Assembly: GCA_031308135.1 (NCBI GenBank)
Contig: JAHLJT010009436.1
Span: 136,406,950 to 136,470,949, forward strand
From: Acheta domesticus
Lineage: Eukaryota; Arthropoda; Insecta; Orthoptera; Gryllidae
DNA length: 64,000 bases
Direction of reading: 5' to 3'
Shown: positions 1 to 11,579 of the stretch, in pieces
Layout: each line of letters starts with the position of its first letter
Numbering within the stretch: position 1 is the first letter of the stretch
Position numbers and translations under genes: made by a program
The notes under the pieces: model-generated
What the model saw: the letters and a program-made list of their open reading frames with translations, nothing else
What the model was told of the DNA's origin: nothing
The model's database searches: none

Positions 1-70
1 GGCCGGGAATTGAACACTGGATCGCGTCATGGAAAGGGAGCACGCAGACCAGTGAGCTACTCTTAGGGCG
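1..70 (-). mobile_element. tRNA-like SINE head (partial)
   Basis: Read on the minus strand, this has an A-box-like TAGCTCACTGG followed at tRNA-like spacing by a B-box-like GTTCAATTCCC. The arms flanking the T loop do not pair well, so it is a tRNA-derived SINE head or tRNA pseudogene rather than a working tRNA. The body would lie outside the window to the left. Confidence 0.45.
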
Positions 71-1167
71 CAAGCAGGTAAATAGTTGCATTGATACATC
101 TTTTTCTTCCACAAAATATTGTATCTCTCTTCTGTTTCCCCTTTTTGTTGCAACAACTATGCCAGCAGAGAAAGTTAACACTGAAAACTGTAAGTGAAAC
201 AAGAAAGAATGCATCCATCTCAGGAGTCTTAAACTTCATTTTCCTCTGTAGATTATAAAAGATTACATTTTTTATTTGTCGATTTTCAATATATTTAATT
301 ACAGAATTGAGACACTGGATAACTTTCGTTTCTACAAAAAATTAGAACAAAGCTATTTTTGTGAACCTCATCATCTTCTGGATGGGGATAGTTGACATGT
401 TATCCCGATTTGGTTGCATTTTATTCGTTATTAGGGCAATTTTTAACTCAACACGTCATAATTGATTAAAAACATTTTACTACATTAATTTTTATTACTC
501 TTTGTACGATCTATAAAGTAAAATATTCTTCCTAACATTCTAAGAAAACAAAAATCTGAAATAATTAGGCATATTAATAATCAGTTAAAAACAATAATTA
601 ATGCTGTGAATTGTATGAACATTGATGTAAATATTGATGTATAAAATTTTAATTTAAAAAAAGTAGTTCACATTAGAGCAAACATATTTTTTTCTTTTGA
701 ACATTCATTTTTTTTCCTAACTGCCCAACCTATAAATCCGACTAATCATCTTTATTATTGCAAATTAACACTTCAGATCGTCGCCAATGAAGATCTAAGT
801 GACCATCACGCAAATGTTTGAAAATATCCATTAGCCTTCTCGGAGTTTCTACGGAGAAGTTTCTTTGCACGAAGGCCGCTTGGGTGAGAGAGATAAAGCT
901 CTTGCGGTCCAAAGCTTCCTTCCTTCCTCCAGCTGGCTACTCAGCAGCCTCCCAGCCTACAGGAGAGCACAAAGCAATAACAGTAACACAATGGACTACT
1001 TTAGTTATCTATGCCTCTTCTGAACAATAAATTCTCTAGCGCATCAAAATGTGCCCGACCGGGCTATTTGACAACCTGCGGGTAAGCCCACTTCCCCTGG
1101 CTATGCTCACATTTCGTCTCCAAATACAGACATGGTGTATATGCGCTAGCTGTAGTGAAGAAGTATA
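71..1167. other. AT-rich region without recognised feature
   Basis: Mostly AT-rich sequence. Short open frames at 818-1030 and 1049-1333 resemble no family I know, and the second runs into a trinucleotide repeat. I see no splice-flanked exon. Confidence 0.5.
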
Positions 1168-1204
1168 CAACAATAAGAACAACAACAATAATAATATTAA
1201 TAAC

Positions 1205-1239
<35 letters not shown>
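1168..1239. repeat. (AAC/AAT)n microsatellite, left half
   Basis: AAC units grade into a pure AAT run that stops at base 1239, where the Helitron begins. The same array resumes in phase at 3412, so this is one microsatellite split by the insertion. Confidence 0.9.
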
Positions 1240-1240
<1 letters not shown>

Positions 1241-2574
1241 CGTCGTCTCCTGTATTATTTCAGTAGTATACCTTTCTGTTGCGGCTCTCACACACAACCA
1301 ATCTTTATAAACAAGGTATCCCAAGAAAGATAATTTCACGGAGACGTGACGAATGGCACTTTGACTTTAAAGGATTTGTTTTAAAAAATGCACATAAATA
1401 TTCAAGTCAAAAGCAACCCGCAACACTTGCCAAAGTTTTCGTCAAATAACTCCTAAACAAAGCAATAACTCCTAAACAAAGCGTTCTAGGGCCTTAACAA
1501 CTAAAATTTTGAGGCCAGAGACCTTTAAGAAACGTTTTTCACATCATAATCTACAAGATGAAACATTTCTCGATCTTCAATTAAATTTTCGGTTCCGCAC
1601 TTCAATACTATCAAGGTCATCTCAATATTCCAGCCCTTGCTGCTGGTAGCCATTTTTGTGACGACATGCTTAGAAGGCTTAGATTCCTCAAACTTATATT
1701 TACGCTTCCAGTATAAACCGTGGTTTCTGCAGTCTGACGAGGTTTATTTGCATAATCATTAATTCATGATTTGCTCTCCAGCAACAAGTAATATTATTAT
1801 AATTGCTTGACTCCTATGAAGATGTGTCTTATGCGTGTAGTGAAACCATTCAATTAATGTTTTGCCGTGGTCTGTAAGTGCTGTGTACCTAATTATGGAG
1901 AGATATGGGTGTACATTGAAAAGTGAAGACTGTGTTTGTGTTTTACCTTTACCAATATTTTCATTATCAGCAGTGATTCATTGAAATTTTAAAGTCAACG
2001 GGTTCAGTCACGTAGCTTTCTCAAAAGTCAAAAGCTAATATTTTTTGTCACAATCACGAAAAACTAAAAGCTAACTATCAAAAAATATTGAATAATTACT
2101 TCAAATGTTGTCTTTAAGGAAGTGTTGTGAATTGTTTCAAGAAAACTCTCCATAATACTGAATAAATCTTAGTTGAAAATTTCTTTTAAACGTAAATTGC
2201 ATTGTTTTTATTTTTATTTGATATTGTGTTAGTACATTGCAAGTTATCTTTATACATTTTTAAGCAAATAAACACGTTTCTTTAGCAAATTTCCGTCTTA
2301 GAATGGAAATAGAAGGGATGAGTGCGGGATTTAACATGTATCAGTTCTCGCACGGGTACGCGGAGATAGTAGGGAAAACTTGTGCTATGGCACTACACAA
2401 AGAACAAACTTTTTAAATTAGCTAAAGTAAATTATCTTTATATTAATGAAAAAAATTCAAACGCACTAACGTACAATACTACATGAATTAATTTAAAAAA
2501 GCAACTGAATTTAAAATTATAGAAAGAATAGCGTATACTTGGGTTTTTATTTCTTACCGTGTGGGGGTCAATCT

Positions 2575-2722
2575 TCATGATGGAATATCTCATGGTATTT
2601 CGCGTTCTCGGTCGTGCCGCTAGGAGTCACCTCTTCGCCATTATATCGGGCAATGCTGGCGATCATGCGACTTCTAACTGCACAACGGAGAAATACACGA
2701 AATGCCGTGTGATATTGTATCG
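2575..2722. mobile_element. Palindromic MITE, family C copy 1 (decayed)
   Basis: Two inverted arms of about 55-60 bp share the pattern of the element at 40950-41181, including ATGGAATATC and GCATTTCG-like cores. The segment is absent from the corresponding place in Helitron copy 2. Outer arms are diverged or lost and the exact ends are uncertain. Confidence 0.55.
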
Positions 2723-3383
2723 CAAACATCGTTTCAACAACATTTCCATGTACCAAAGCGAAGTCTAAGCCTACTAAATTGTTTCTAATGGCAACAAATG
2801 GTATTTAGTACTCAAAGGTGAAAATATTACTTTGATTATTTTTTGGCTCGGAATTGCTTTTATTGAGGTACATTAGAACACAAATGATAATCCAATACTT
2901 TTTAGTATAGAAATAATTATTCAATTTTCGCACCCCAGCAAGCTGGCACCCTGCCACTCCCAAACCCCCTCTGTTCCACATAACAAATCAAGGAAAGTTA
3001 AATAATATTGCAAAGAGTTGAGTTGTACTTGCCAGACCCGGTATTTTCGCACTACTTTACTTGGCCTTCTCAAGAGTAAAAATATTTTCTAACATTTTTG
3101 TGACAATCAAAGAAAGCGAAAAGCAAACTCTGGAGGAAGATATAATAATTTCAGTAAATGTTGTTTTTAAAGAAGTATGAATTTTTCCAAGAACATGTCT
3201 CTATAATGAATAAACCTTTATTGAAAATTTATTTCCAACATAAATTGTATTATTATTTTTGTTTGATATTCTTTAAGTTCATTAGAAGTTAACATTTTTA
3301 AACAAATAGACAAGTTTCATTAACAACGGTCCTTCTTAATAGAAAGGATAAACAAAGGGGTAGGGAAAGGATAGTGTTTAACA

Positions 3384-3411
3384 TGCGAGAGTTCTCGCAC
3401 GGGTACGCTAG
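3384..3411 (+). other. Helitron 3' hairpin and CTAG terminus
   Basis: A 16-base hairpin (stem TGCGAGA/TCTCGCA, 2-base loop) is followed by 8 bases and CTAG. The equivalent terminus in copy 2 ends at 32325. In Helitrons this structure is the rolling-circle termination signal. Confidence 0.85.
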
Positions 3412-3477
3412 TAATAATAATAATAATAATAGTAGTAATAATAATAACAACAATAACAACAATAACAACAATAACAA
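3412..3477. repeat. (TAA/AAC)n microsatellite, right half
   Basis: TAA units followed by AAC/AAT units continue the array interrupted at 1239. The first base after the Helitron is T, as expected for A^T insertion. Confidence 0.9.
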
Positions 3478-4675
3478 AGTCTACCTAGGTACACGACTTT
3501 GTATTTGGTAGTGGAGTTTGAATACCCCTGAGAGTTTGAGTGAACCTGAGAACTATGTCGACAGTGGTCTAGCTAAGGTGAGGGGTTAGACGAAGAAGTA
3601 CTCCAAAGGAGAGCCTCAACTACATCTTCGAAGAAGAAAGGCTGATAAAGATAGCGAAAGACGCACCTCGAACGCATAACCACAGCGTTGGTATCGGTCC
3701 ATGGAGGGTACAGGAGAGAAACTGGATTCGCACACCAGGCTACTGATTAGAGTTTTTTCTACAAGTTAAGAAGTTTATTACTAATGTCAACAATTGTATA
3801 AGATAAATATTTTGATGAACCATCATTTTTAAACCTTGCTGAGTAGAAATAAAAACATTCCAAACGTGTGTTAAATGACTCTTGAGTATACGGGCTTTAG
3901 GAGCAATGAAGAAGATGAATATAAACAGATATACGAGAAAATATCGTCTGAACATGTAATCAGAAGCACGCGCCATTTGCGACAAATCTTTTTTCTTAAT
4001 TAAATGTGTTCATCAGAAACACCCTCAAATAAAGGTCATGTTCAATTGTTTGAAAATAAGAATGTTGCCATAAATGGGCGTCAAGCTTAGCCACTTTTTA
4101 AATTTTAAACAATTATTTTCCGACTCAATTATTTTTGCTTTATTTTTTCACGTATGTAACAAAGAACTGTAAAGAAAGTGTGTGTGTGTGGGGGGGGGGG
4201 GATAATCCCATTTTCGACGGAAAAATTGAAATTGTAATTAAATGTACCGACAATGTCTCGTCATAGACTATTACGAGATCGTTGATATCATTCACCTTAG
4301 GATGGTTATAATCGTGACCCGTTCCAAATTTATAGTAAATTTTTGGGCGCCAGGAACAGGTTACGTTAATGAAAACCAATGTTTCCACAGCTAATTTTAA
4401 CAAATTGATATATGTCGGGCTAGCTGGGTCAATGGATCCCGTTATAGATAATCGCTATCGTCTAGATAGCCGATTACTTGATCTGCCAACTGTACAGTAT
4501 GGCGAGGAATTTGAAAGTAAATAATTCTATATCTCTAACTACTTAACAATTGTGATTGTCCAAATGAAAATATTTTCATTTCCAAAAGAAAAATTCAACA
4601 ATTTATTGAACAATTTTGACAATTGTTCTAGGTCATGACCTTTTTAGATAAAACTTTTGTACTGCAGTACTTATC
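3478..4675. other. Intergenic, no recognised gene
   Basis: Moderately AT-rich. It holds a (GT)n-poly(G) tract at about 4179-4201. Minus-strand open frames at 3740-3985 and 4140-4403 look like chance ORFs. The stretch 3490-3730 is less AT-rich but matches nothing I recognise. Confidence 0.5.
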
Positions 4676-5350
4676 TAACGTCTTGATCGACGGGGGTCCG
4701 CAGTATCTTCTCACTTGAATGCAGACGATCCCAAGTCCTGCTTCTTTCTTCTAATCTTGCGCCGCTGCCGACGCATCCAGCCCTCACTGTCTAGAATATC
4801 TACCGGTTCTTACGTGATATTTAGAGTTCCTAGTCCTCCCCAACTAATGGTAAAACATTTAAAGTCCAACACTACAATATAAAAAACTTTCCAAGTCCTA
4901 CGCGAATTCACTTCTGCACATTAACTTTCAAAGTCCGAAAAACTATTGAGTCTCACTCAAAACTTACAAGTCCCGCTTCACTAATATACTCGCGAGCGAT
5001 CTGTACTACTCGACGACCTCTATCAGAATGTCCTGTTCTCCGCCGTTTTTCCGGCCTCAACGCTTCGGTATCCATCCTTCGTTCCTCTTTTTTAAAACAA
5101 AACTACAAAATTTGACAGTCTATTCTCCCTTAGCCAATCCATCCCCCTCTTATCAAACCAAGTAGTCACGCCCTCGACAGTCATTCCTTTTCAGACCAAT
5201 CCCACATTATTTTATTTGTCTATCTAGCCAGCGCCCCCACCTATTCAACGCCTGAGTGCAGTTTATTTACCTTGCCAACCCTACGCCGGCGTTGCTAAGG
5301 CTGTATATCGCCATTTGCAGACCCTTTTATCCAACCCATTTACAACAAAT
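4676..5350. other. Pyrimidine-rich tract with recurring AAGTCC
   Basis: Composition shifts abruptly to C/T-rich here. AAGTCC recurs at 4733, 4862, 4893, 4931 and 4968. The look resembles the untranslated or LTR part of a retroelement, but I found no TG..CA ends with a target duplication, so the identity is open. Confidence 0.3.
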
Positions 5351-8300
5351 GTTATTGAAAAAATATATATAATATTTTGGTATATCACAGTAAATTTCTA
5401 ATATTGCCCACTTCGTTTGAGGTGGTGTCACTCTAATGGGAATATAATTTGAAAAGTGTTTGGAGTCAGTCATTCGAAAAGAAAGATACATTTAATATTA
5501 TTTAAGGATGATATTTACTTTAAATTGCGTCATTTAATTGAGTTAAATGTGAAAACGAATGGATCATTTCGCTTTACATGGTAAGAAGTGGGAATGGCAA
5601 GGCAACACAGTGATTTTACAATTCGGTGTTTGAATCAAATTGCGATAGAATCTCTTTGCATTTGTTTCAAACAACCGATTCTGTACACGAAAATCTACTC
5701 TACGTTTGTAAGTCTAATTCGTTGAATCCATGCTTTGATTTTCTCCTTTAGCTTTTCAGCCACCGTTAGTCTTTTTGTGTCATTTTGAGTTTGGTATTTT
5801 GTTGAACATAGAGTATTTTTGTTGAACTTTAGAGTTGTGCGTAGATTTATAAGATGCCTCGGCTAAGAGTGATGTATGACTCCCAGTGTCACCTATCCGT
5901 TTCATAATTATTTTCGCCTATTGGGGTACAGAGCTATTTACTCCGTTTGGCTGTCAGTCGTTGGTGTTCTTGGCTGGATCCAAAATTATATGAGATACCA
6001 GATATTCAGTTGCACACACGATATGGTTGATTTCAGTAATATCTATATCATACCTGAATTCTGTACCACCTCATTTAAAACAGAGTTCGCTGTCTCTATA
6101 ACTCTCTTAGCTTTAGCACTTTCGTATATTATCCTCAACGGCGCACGAGATTCGAATGGAAGTACACTAACTCTTTCTATGTCGCGACCAAGGAGGTTCT
6201 GCATTATGTCCTTAACGTGTGATTCATATCGAGATGAATATTTATCACTGAAGGATGTTTTATTTGGGAAGATAAAAAATTGCCCTTCAAAAGAACCGTC
6301 GTTTTTAGGTATATTAGATAATTCTAAATTTCGTCATTTGGGTAGTTAATAAAAATAATAATATTTATTTGGCTACAAGTGGCTGATTTCCAGGTGGTAA
6401 CCATAAGTTTAGAGATTTACAATACACCTACATTTAGAATTCAAAAACAATGTACAAGATAATACAATAAAATAAATTACGACTATTACTACATCAAAGG
6501 ATGGAACAATACCATAGTTTCCTCTAGAGACCCATGCAAATCCAACCGTTAACATTAATAATACTTTTAAAAATGTACACGTACATACACACATTCATAC
6601 ATACACCTATATACGTACATACATATACATTCTTATAAATGAATGCTCACTCACATGTTCACATATAACCGAACACACACTTCCCCTACATATTATTTAT
6701 ACATGCCTACATTTACATAAAGAAACAAACTTAGTTACACATAGGAGACATGCATAGATGTACACATACTTTATCATAAACATATATAAACTTAGATACA
6801 CGGTTATACATTTTTTTAAAATTCAGAATCACAATGTGGATTTTTTTAAGTTAGCTCTTTAAATAACCGAATTAGTTCCCCACACACTCTCTCACTTCAC
6901 TTCACTACACTACACCTTCATCATATCTTTCTTCGGTTATGCCATATCACTAATCGATCGAAGAACATACGCCGCATTTACCTAAATGTCAGCAAATTGT
7001 TTTGCACTGAATTTTTGACTGCTGATTATATATCGTCGTTGACTGGTAAGCTTCTTTGAATCTAGGGTAGGTCGCATATCCAGGTTCCGCTCTCTCCATA
7101 TCTTGAAAACGTCTATTTCTGAGCTCCCATTTTTCGCTTTAACGTAGTAAGATCACCACACCTTCTGTAATTCATCCCATGTATATCTCTGACGATGGCT
7201 TCGAGCTATTGCTGAATCTGGGTCCCTGGGTCTAACAATCGTGTGATGACCAGACGTGGACAAGGTGTCATAAGCTCGGAACAAGGCACGTTAAAATTCA
7301 TTACATTTCTTGTTCTATCCATTTTGCTCATTAGCTTTAACTGAAGTTTTGCTGGAAGCATACCTGAGTTCACAGATCAAACTTAACCCATTATTATCAT
7401 ATGTATTTATAGTGAAAAGTTGATTCTGCCCTTTCCTCCTATAAAAGAATTAATGAACCAAATTCGACAATCTTGGTACCATATTAAAGCCCTTTTTAAG
7501 TTATTTTAATGATCTCAACCACAAATTCTTCTTAACGTGCAAACTACGTCTTTTAAAAGTACAGACTTGTTGAGGTATGATCCAAATTATTGTGTTCGTA
7601 CCACCGTATGCTTCTTTCCATCCAATGCCACGTTGCTCTAACTAGTATGCCAATTGTTAACTCGAGCTGTGAAGACGCTACTATTTAGAAAGTGGTGAAG
7701 TTACCACTATGGTTCAAAAGATAATGACATTGCTTGTTTTTATACTACACTCTAAAAAAACGAATCTGTGAAGAAGTGGACTTTGCATAGTTGCATTTCA
7801 GCGTGATGAACTGGATTCCTTGACAACATGTCCCTATATGTTTTCTTGAGTTTTCATTTCATTAGATGCTACGAGTGAGAGATTTGATTATTTTGGCGAC
7901 AGAACTACCTATTATATCAAATCTGCTGCTAGTATTTTGATGCCAAATAGTTTCAATTAAAGGGTAAAATTTTCTAGTAATCATATTTTGTCAACAAGAC
8001 TCGTTGGTATCATTTATTTTTAATTCAACTGATATTAATAAAGAAGTGTGGGGGCAGGAATTCTGGGGTTCAACACGTGTGCGTATTATACATGTTCTTT
8101 AGTGGATTTGAACAATTAGTTCCTGTTAAAATTCGAAGTTTTTCTTCAAACATCCACATTCACTTTTACAACAAAATTGGAACACATGTCACATAGTAAA
8201 AAATTAGATAGCCAGAAACCTATTTAAAATCTCACTCTCAGCAATATTTGGTGATAGTTTTCCTGAACTTGCATGTATTTTCCACGTAACCTTATTGACT

Positions 8301-8640
8301 CAACAGCTAATGAAAGAAAACTTTGGTTTAAGTATATTAGTTTTCGGTGATACTTTCAAACATTCAATTCAAATGTTTCATAATTGTCAAAACTGCTAGA
8401 AATAAATATTAAGAAGGCCTAAACGAGGAAAGAAATGTTAGCTTTGTAATAACAGTGTTGAAAGAGTGGAAATAAAAGTATTAAATACTATTTTTTCAAA
8501 TGAAAATCCAGGTTACCCTGACTTTAAGACCAGAAAAACGTGGTCAGTTTTGACAAAGCGAATGTCTCAAGTTTTTCACTGGTATTGATTTTCATACTGT
8601 TCTAGATCATTAAGTATTTCCAGGTAAATCTGTGTTTAAG
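5351..8640. other. Long AT-rich intergenic stretch
   Basis: No transposon protein or known domain is recognised on either strand. A cryptic ACATAC-rich repeat runs from about 6570 to 6640, with scattered ACATA motifs to 6800. The 157-codon ORF at 5876-6349 is listed separately. Confidence 0.5.
5876..6349 (+). CDS. Unrecognised 157-codon ORF (doubtful)
   Basis: This is the longest open frame in the AT-rich part of the window and is not low-complexity. The product has a hydrophobic stretch near residues 20-35 and another near 75-90, then a more polar C-terminus rich in K, S and R. I recognise no family or motif. A frame of this length is near what chance could give in 128 kb of six-frame sequence. 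There is no convincing upstream promoter or splice site. It could also be a decayed transposon frame. Confidence 0.12.
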   Translation: MTPSVTYPFHNYFRLLGYRAIYSVWLSVVGVLGWIQNYMRYQIFSCTHDMVDFSNIYIIPEFCTTSFKTEFAVSITLLALALSYIILNGARDSNGSTLTLSMSRPRRFCIMSLTCDSYRDEYLSLKDVLFGKIKNCPSKEPSFLGILDNSKFRHLGS

Positions 8641-8689
8641 TGCGAGTATGTTTGTGTTTATATTATTTCTATAAATCTGTTTAGACAGA

Positions 8690-8854
8690 ATGCCACGCAA
8701 AAGATGGCTGACTTTGGATCGTAAGATTAAGAGGTGGGCAAGAAAAGCCGTGTGCGCCGTGCGCAGATTACTATGTCACGCACAAATAAAATCTATGCCC
8801 ATTGCTTTTACTGTTGGCTGTATCTTCCTTGCTCTATGGTTTTACAGTTTTTGA
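8690..8854 (+). CDS. Candidate 54-aa tail-anchored microprotein
   Basis: A complete small ORF. The N-terminal 35 residues are strongly basic (PRKRW, RKIKRWARK, RR), followed by a hydrophobic C-terminal segment at about residues 38-54 (PIAFTVGCIFLALWFYSF). That arrangement would suit a tail-anchored or signal-anchor membrane peptide. The frame is enclosed by a pyrimidine-leaning acceptor ending TTTAG at 8684 and a GTAAGA donor at 8868, so a 183-bp exon (8685-8867) holding the whole ORF is plausible. Local GC is higher than in the flanks. I do not recognise a family. Alternatives are a chance ORF or the single coding exon of a longer transcript. Confidence 0.25.
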   Translation: MPRKRWLTLDRKIKRWARKAVCAVRRLLCHAQIKSMPIAFTVGCIFLALWFYSF

Positions 8855-8869
8855 CCACATAAATCAAGT

Positions 8870-10435
8870 AAGAACCAGAAGACAAAATGACATATTCATT
8901 TACGGACTGACAGATTATATTCAATACAATAGCCTCAACAAATAGAAGAGGTAGATCTTACTCACTTGCAGCAAATATTGAGGAATTTTTTCAGGTAATG
9001 TGTACATTCGTTTATAAATACGTTTTCACACATAAATGCAAGTATTGCAATGCAAAGCACTATCCTAAGGTTTTACACAAACAGTTTTATAAATCTGAGT
9101 ACAATAAAAAACAACGCAATAATTGAGAGTTACGTTAGAATAAATGTTACTTCTTCGTTCTGTTGATTTGATATATTTTTAAGAATGAATGATTTAATTA
9201 CAATAAGAATTAAATATCAATAAATTATAAAAACTTGAACGTCTTTGCTTCCATTTTATTCGCAAATCTTTCCTCAAAACTATATAAAATCCATAAAATC
9301 AGTTACTCCAATAGTAGTATCTTTTAGAATTCCCACAAGAGGAAGTGAATTTTGCTTGTCTTCATGTTGGCCAGTTTTGGTATTATATTATATTCGATAT
9401 TATTAATTGATATTAGCACCATCATCTATCCTGCGCGTAGCCAATTTAGTACACATATTTCATCACATTTCATTACATATTACAGTATATTATAATTTCA
9501 TTTGAAGAAAAAAAGCATTAAGTTTGATTCTTTTGCAGATTAGTCAATAATTATGAGCTTTTGGTATTCAGTGTTCTGAGGTTTTGTTTCAATAATACAG
9601 GGTATAACAATATTTTACAGGCGTAATAAGGAAGGTATATGTAAAGTTTGTCCAAATACTACTGAACTTTACATAGAGAATCGATTTAATGGCGGTAAAG
9701 GCAGTTGCAGCAAGGTAAATACAGTAAATCCGTACAAAAACACAATCTCGGGAAACTCCATTAGTTTTCCAATGAAATAACAACCATTGTATTGTGTCGA
9801 GAAAAAACAAATCTAAATCCATTGGAGAGAATTTCAGGCAGAATTGCTTTTTATTCAGAAAATAAAATTGAACATCAAAATAAATTTCAATTGATTACTT
9901 GAATTGCGCTTCATACAATGACATTCTTAGTAGGATGGTACATTCTTAGAACATTCTTGGTACATTCTTAGTAGGAGCTCACTGTCAATAAAAATATTTA
10001 ACCCACAAAAATTAATATCAATAATATATTACTATTTTCGTGATTATTATTATTAATTATATTTCTAATTCATTCTGTAAATTACTGCTTCAGAACTGTA
10101 CTCAATTGCAGTGAAGTATTTATTTTTTTTTATTCTAAATAATGGTAATACACGTATAAATTCTTATGCAAAGTAAATATCCAGAGACCTCAAATAAAAT
10201 ACGATTTTCTGTCGGCAAAGTACAGAGAACTAATACGCCGCATCCCGTGGCTCTTAGGTAATGACGAATGATGTAATGCTGCAGGTTATTCTATGTGTAC
10301 CACGCTATCATGCAGCTGCCTGCACTATTAGGATCGGCTTCTCATCCAATAAACCAACTAAATAGAAAGATATTGAACCTAATCATATGGGACAGTCTGC
10401 TTAGGATCCCCCACTTCGTGGTGGTGGGGGGGTAT
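8870..10435. other. AT-rich, no feature recognised
   Basis: Strongly AT-rich with short poly-A and poly-T tracts. ATTCTTAG-type words are repeated around 9920-9980 as a short local duplication. The minus-strand ORF at 9589-9822 looks like chance. Confidence 0.5.
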
Positions 10436-10439
10436 CTAA

Positions 10440-11575
10440 AGCGTTTTTCGCGGGCGCGGCGAGAGCTGCCATAAGCGCGAGGTCGCAGGGCAAGGGCCGC
10501 GCAGCGCTGCATAAACCATGAGATGGCGCCCACCGCCCCGCGCAGGAGAAAAGCCGCTGACTGCAGTCCCGCGGGCGAGTTCATGGCCTCGCGCGACCGC
10601 CTCTCTCGGGGGACGATCGCCTGTCCGCGGTTGCTCGCTTGCTTGCTTCTCCGCGCCTCCACCCCGCCCCCACTGCTCCGCCTCGCTCTTCATTGCTCCG
10701 CCCCGTCCCAGTCCGTCCTGCTCCGCGCTGCTTCATCCCCTCCTACGCCCCTCGACCCCCCTCACCCTGCCGTATTCCCTTCTGCATTCCATAGCCCATC
10801 CCGCCTCGCCCCTCCCTGTCCCCTTCCACCCTGTCTCCCCGCTCTGCCCCGCCCCCTCATGTTCCCTAGACTCGCCTCGTCCTGCCACGTCCCCTCCTAC
10901 ATTCCTTGGCCTGCCCTATTCCGTAACGTCTCGTCCCTTCCAATTCTACCCCACCCCATTTCGCCCCGCCCCGTCGTGCTTCGTCCTGCTCCGCTTAGCC
11001 CGACCCACTCCTGTATTTCTGACGCCCTGCGACATTCCCTCGTGCATTTCCTGGCCCGCCCCACCCATGCCTCGTCCTCCGTCCCGCCCCGCTTCGCCCA
11101 GCCCTATCCCCTCCCACTTCACCCTGACTCATTCCTACCCATTTCGCCTCGCCCCACCGCATAACACCCCGCCCCTGCCCTGCCCCGCACCGCCGCACTC
11201 CAACCCTCTCCACTCCCTACCCCGCCACATCCCTTCACCCTCTCTCCACTCCGCCTCGCTTCGTCCAGCTTCGTTCTCCCCCCACCCTGCGTGAGCTTGC
11301 TTTAACCGTCACCACTCCTCCTCACTCTTCCCCACCGTGCTCCGTTCCGCCTGTCCGGTCCCCGCTCCTCCACGCCTGGCCCCGCGCCGCGCCGCCTCGC
11401 TTCGACCCGCTCCTCCCTATTCCGCTCTACCTCACCTTCCTCCGCCTCGTTTCGCCCCGTCCCGTCCTCCCCCAACCTTCATTGTCAAGCTCTCCCCCCG
11501 CGCCTTGCTGCCCGTGCGTCCCGCGTCTGCCGCTCTCCGGCCTGCGGCGGTTGCCACGTTGGGCTGAACAGCGAC
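10440..11575. repeat. C-rich degenerate pentanucleotide island
   Basis: A GC-rich head (10440-10640) is followed by about 850 bp of strongly C-rich plus strand built from degenerate five-base units of the type CGCCC, CGTCC, TGCTC, CGCTT. G is depleted on this strand. Long open frames appear in several frames at once because the sequence lacks stop triplets. They are proline/serine-rich noise, not genes. A related array lies at 42220-42640. Confidence 0.6.
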
Positions 11576-11579
11576 TCTA

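Larger units (their letters stand above)
1240..3411 (+). mobile_element. Non-autonomous Helitron, copy 1
   Basis: The 2172-bp element begins with TC and ends in CTAG. A perfect 7-bp stem hairpin (3384-3399) lies 8 bases upstream of the CTAG, which is the diagnostic Helitron 3' terminus. It sits between A and T of a TAA array, and removing it leaves the trinucleotide repeat continuous in phase. A second copy at 30203-32325 has the same ends and order. No Rep or helicase coding is visible, so it must have moved in trans. The last 350 bp or so of the 3' domain is present twice in tandem (about 2010-2362 and 3058-3411); the inner copy ends in a decayed terminus lacking CTAG. A small palindromic MITE-like segment lies at about 2575-2722. 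Confidence 0.85.

Noticed and set aside
64..1000. CRISPR-like or operon-like organisation
   Set aside because: No regularly spaced repeats. Composition, SINEs, LINEs and intron-like signals show a eukaryotic genome, so bacterial feature types do not apply.
1064..1339. ORFs with poly-N or poly-I runs
   Set aside because: Translations of the AAC/AAT microsatellite at the Helitron boundary.
10518..11294. 258-codon and 213-codon proline-rich ORFs
   Set aside because: Compositional artefact of the pentanucleotide island. Two frames are open over the same bases.
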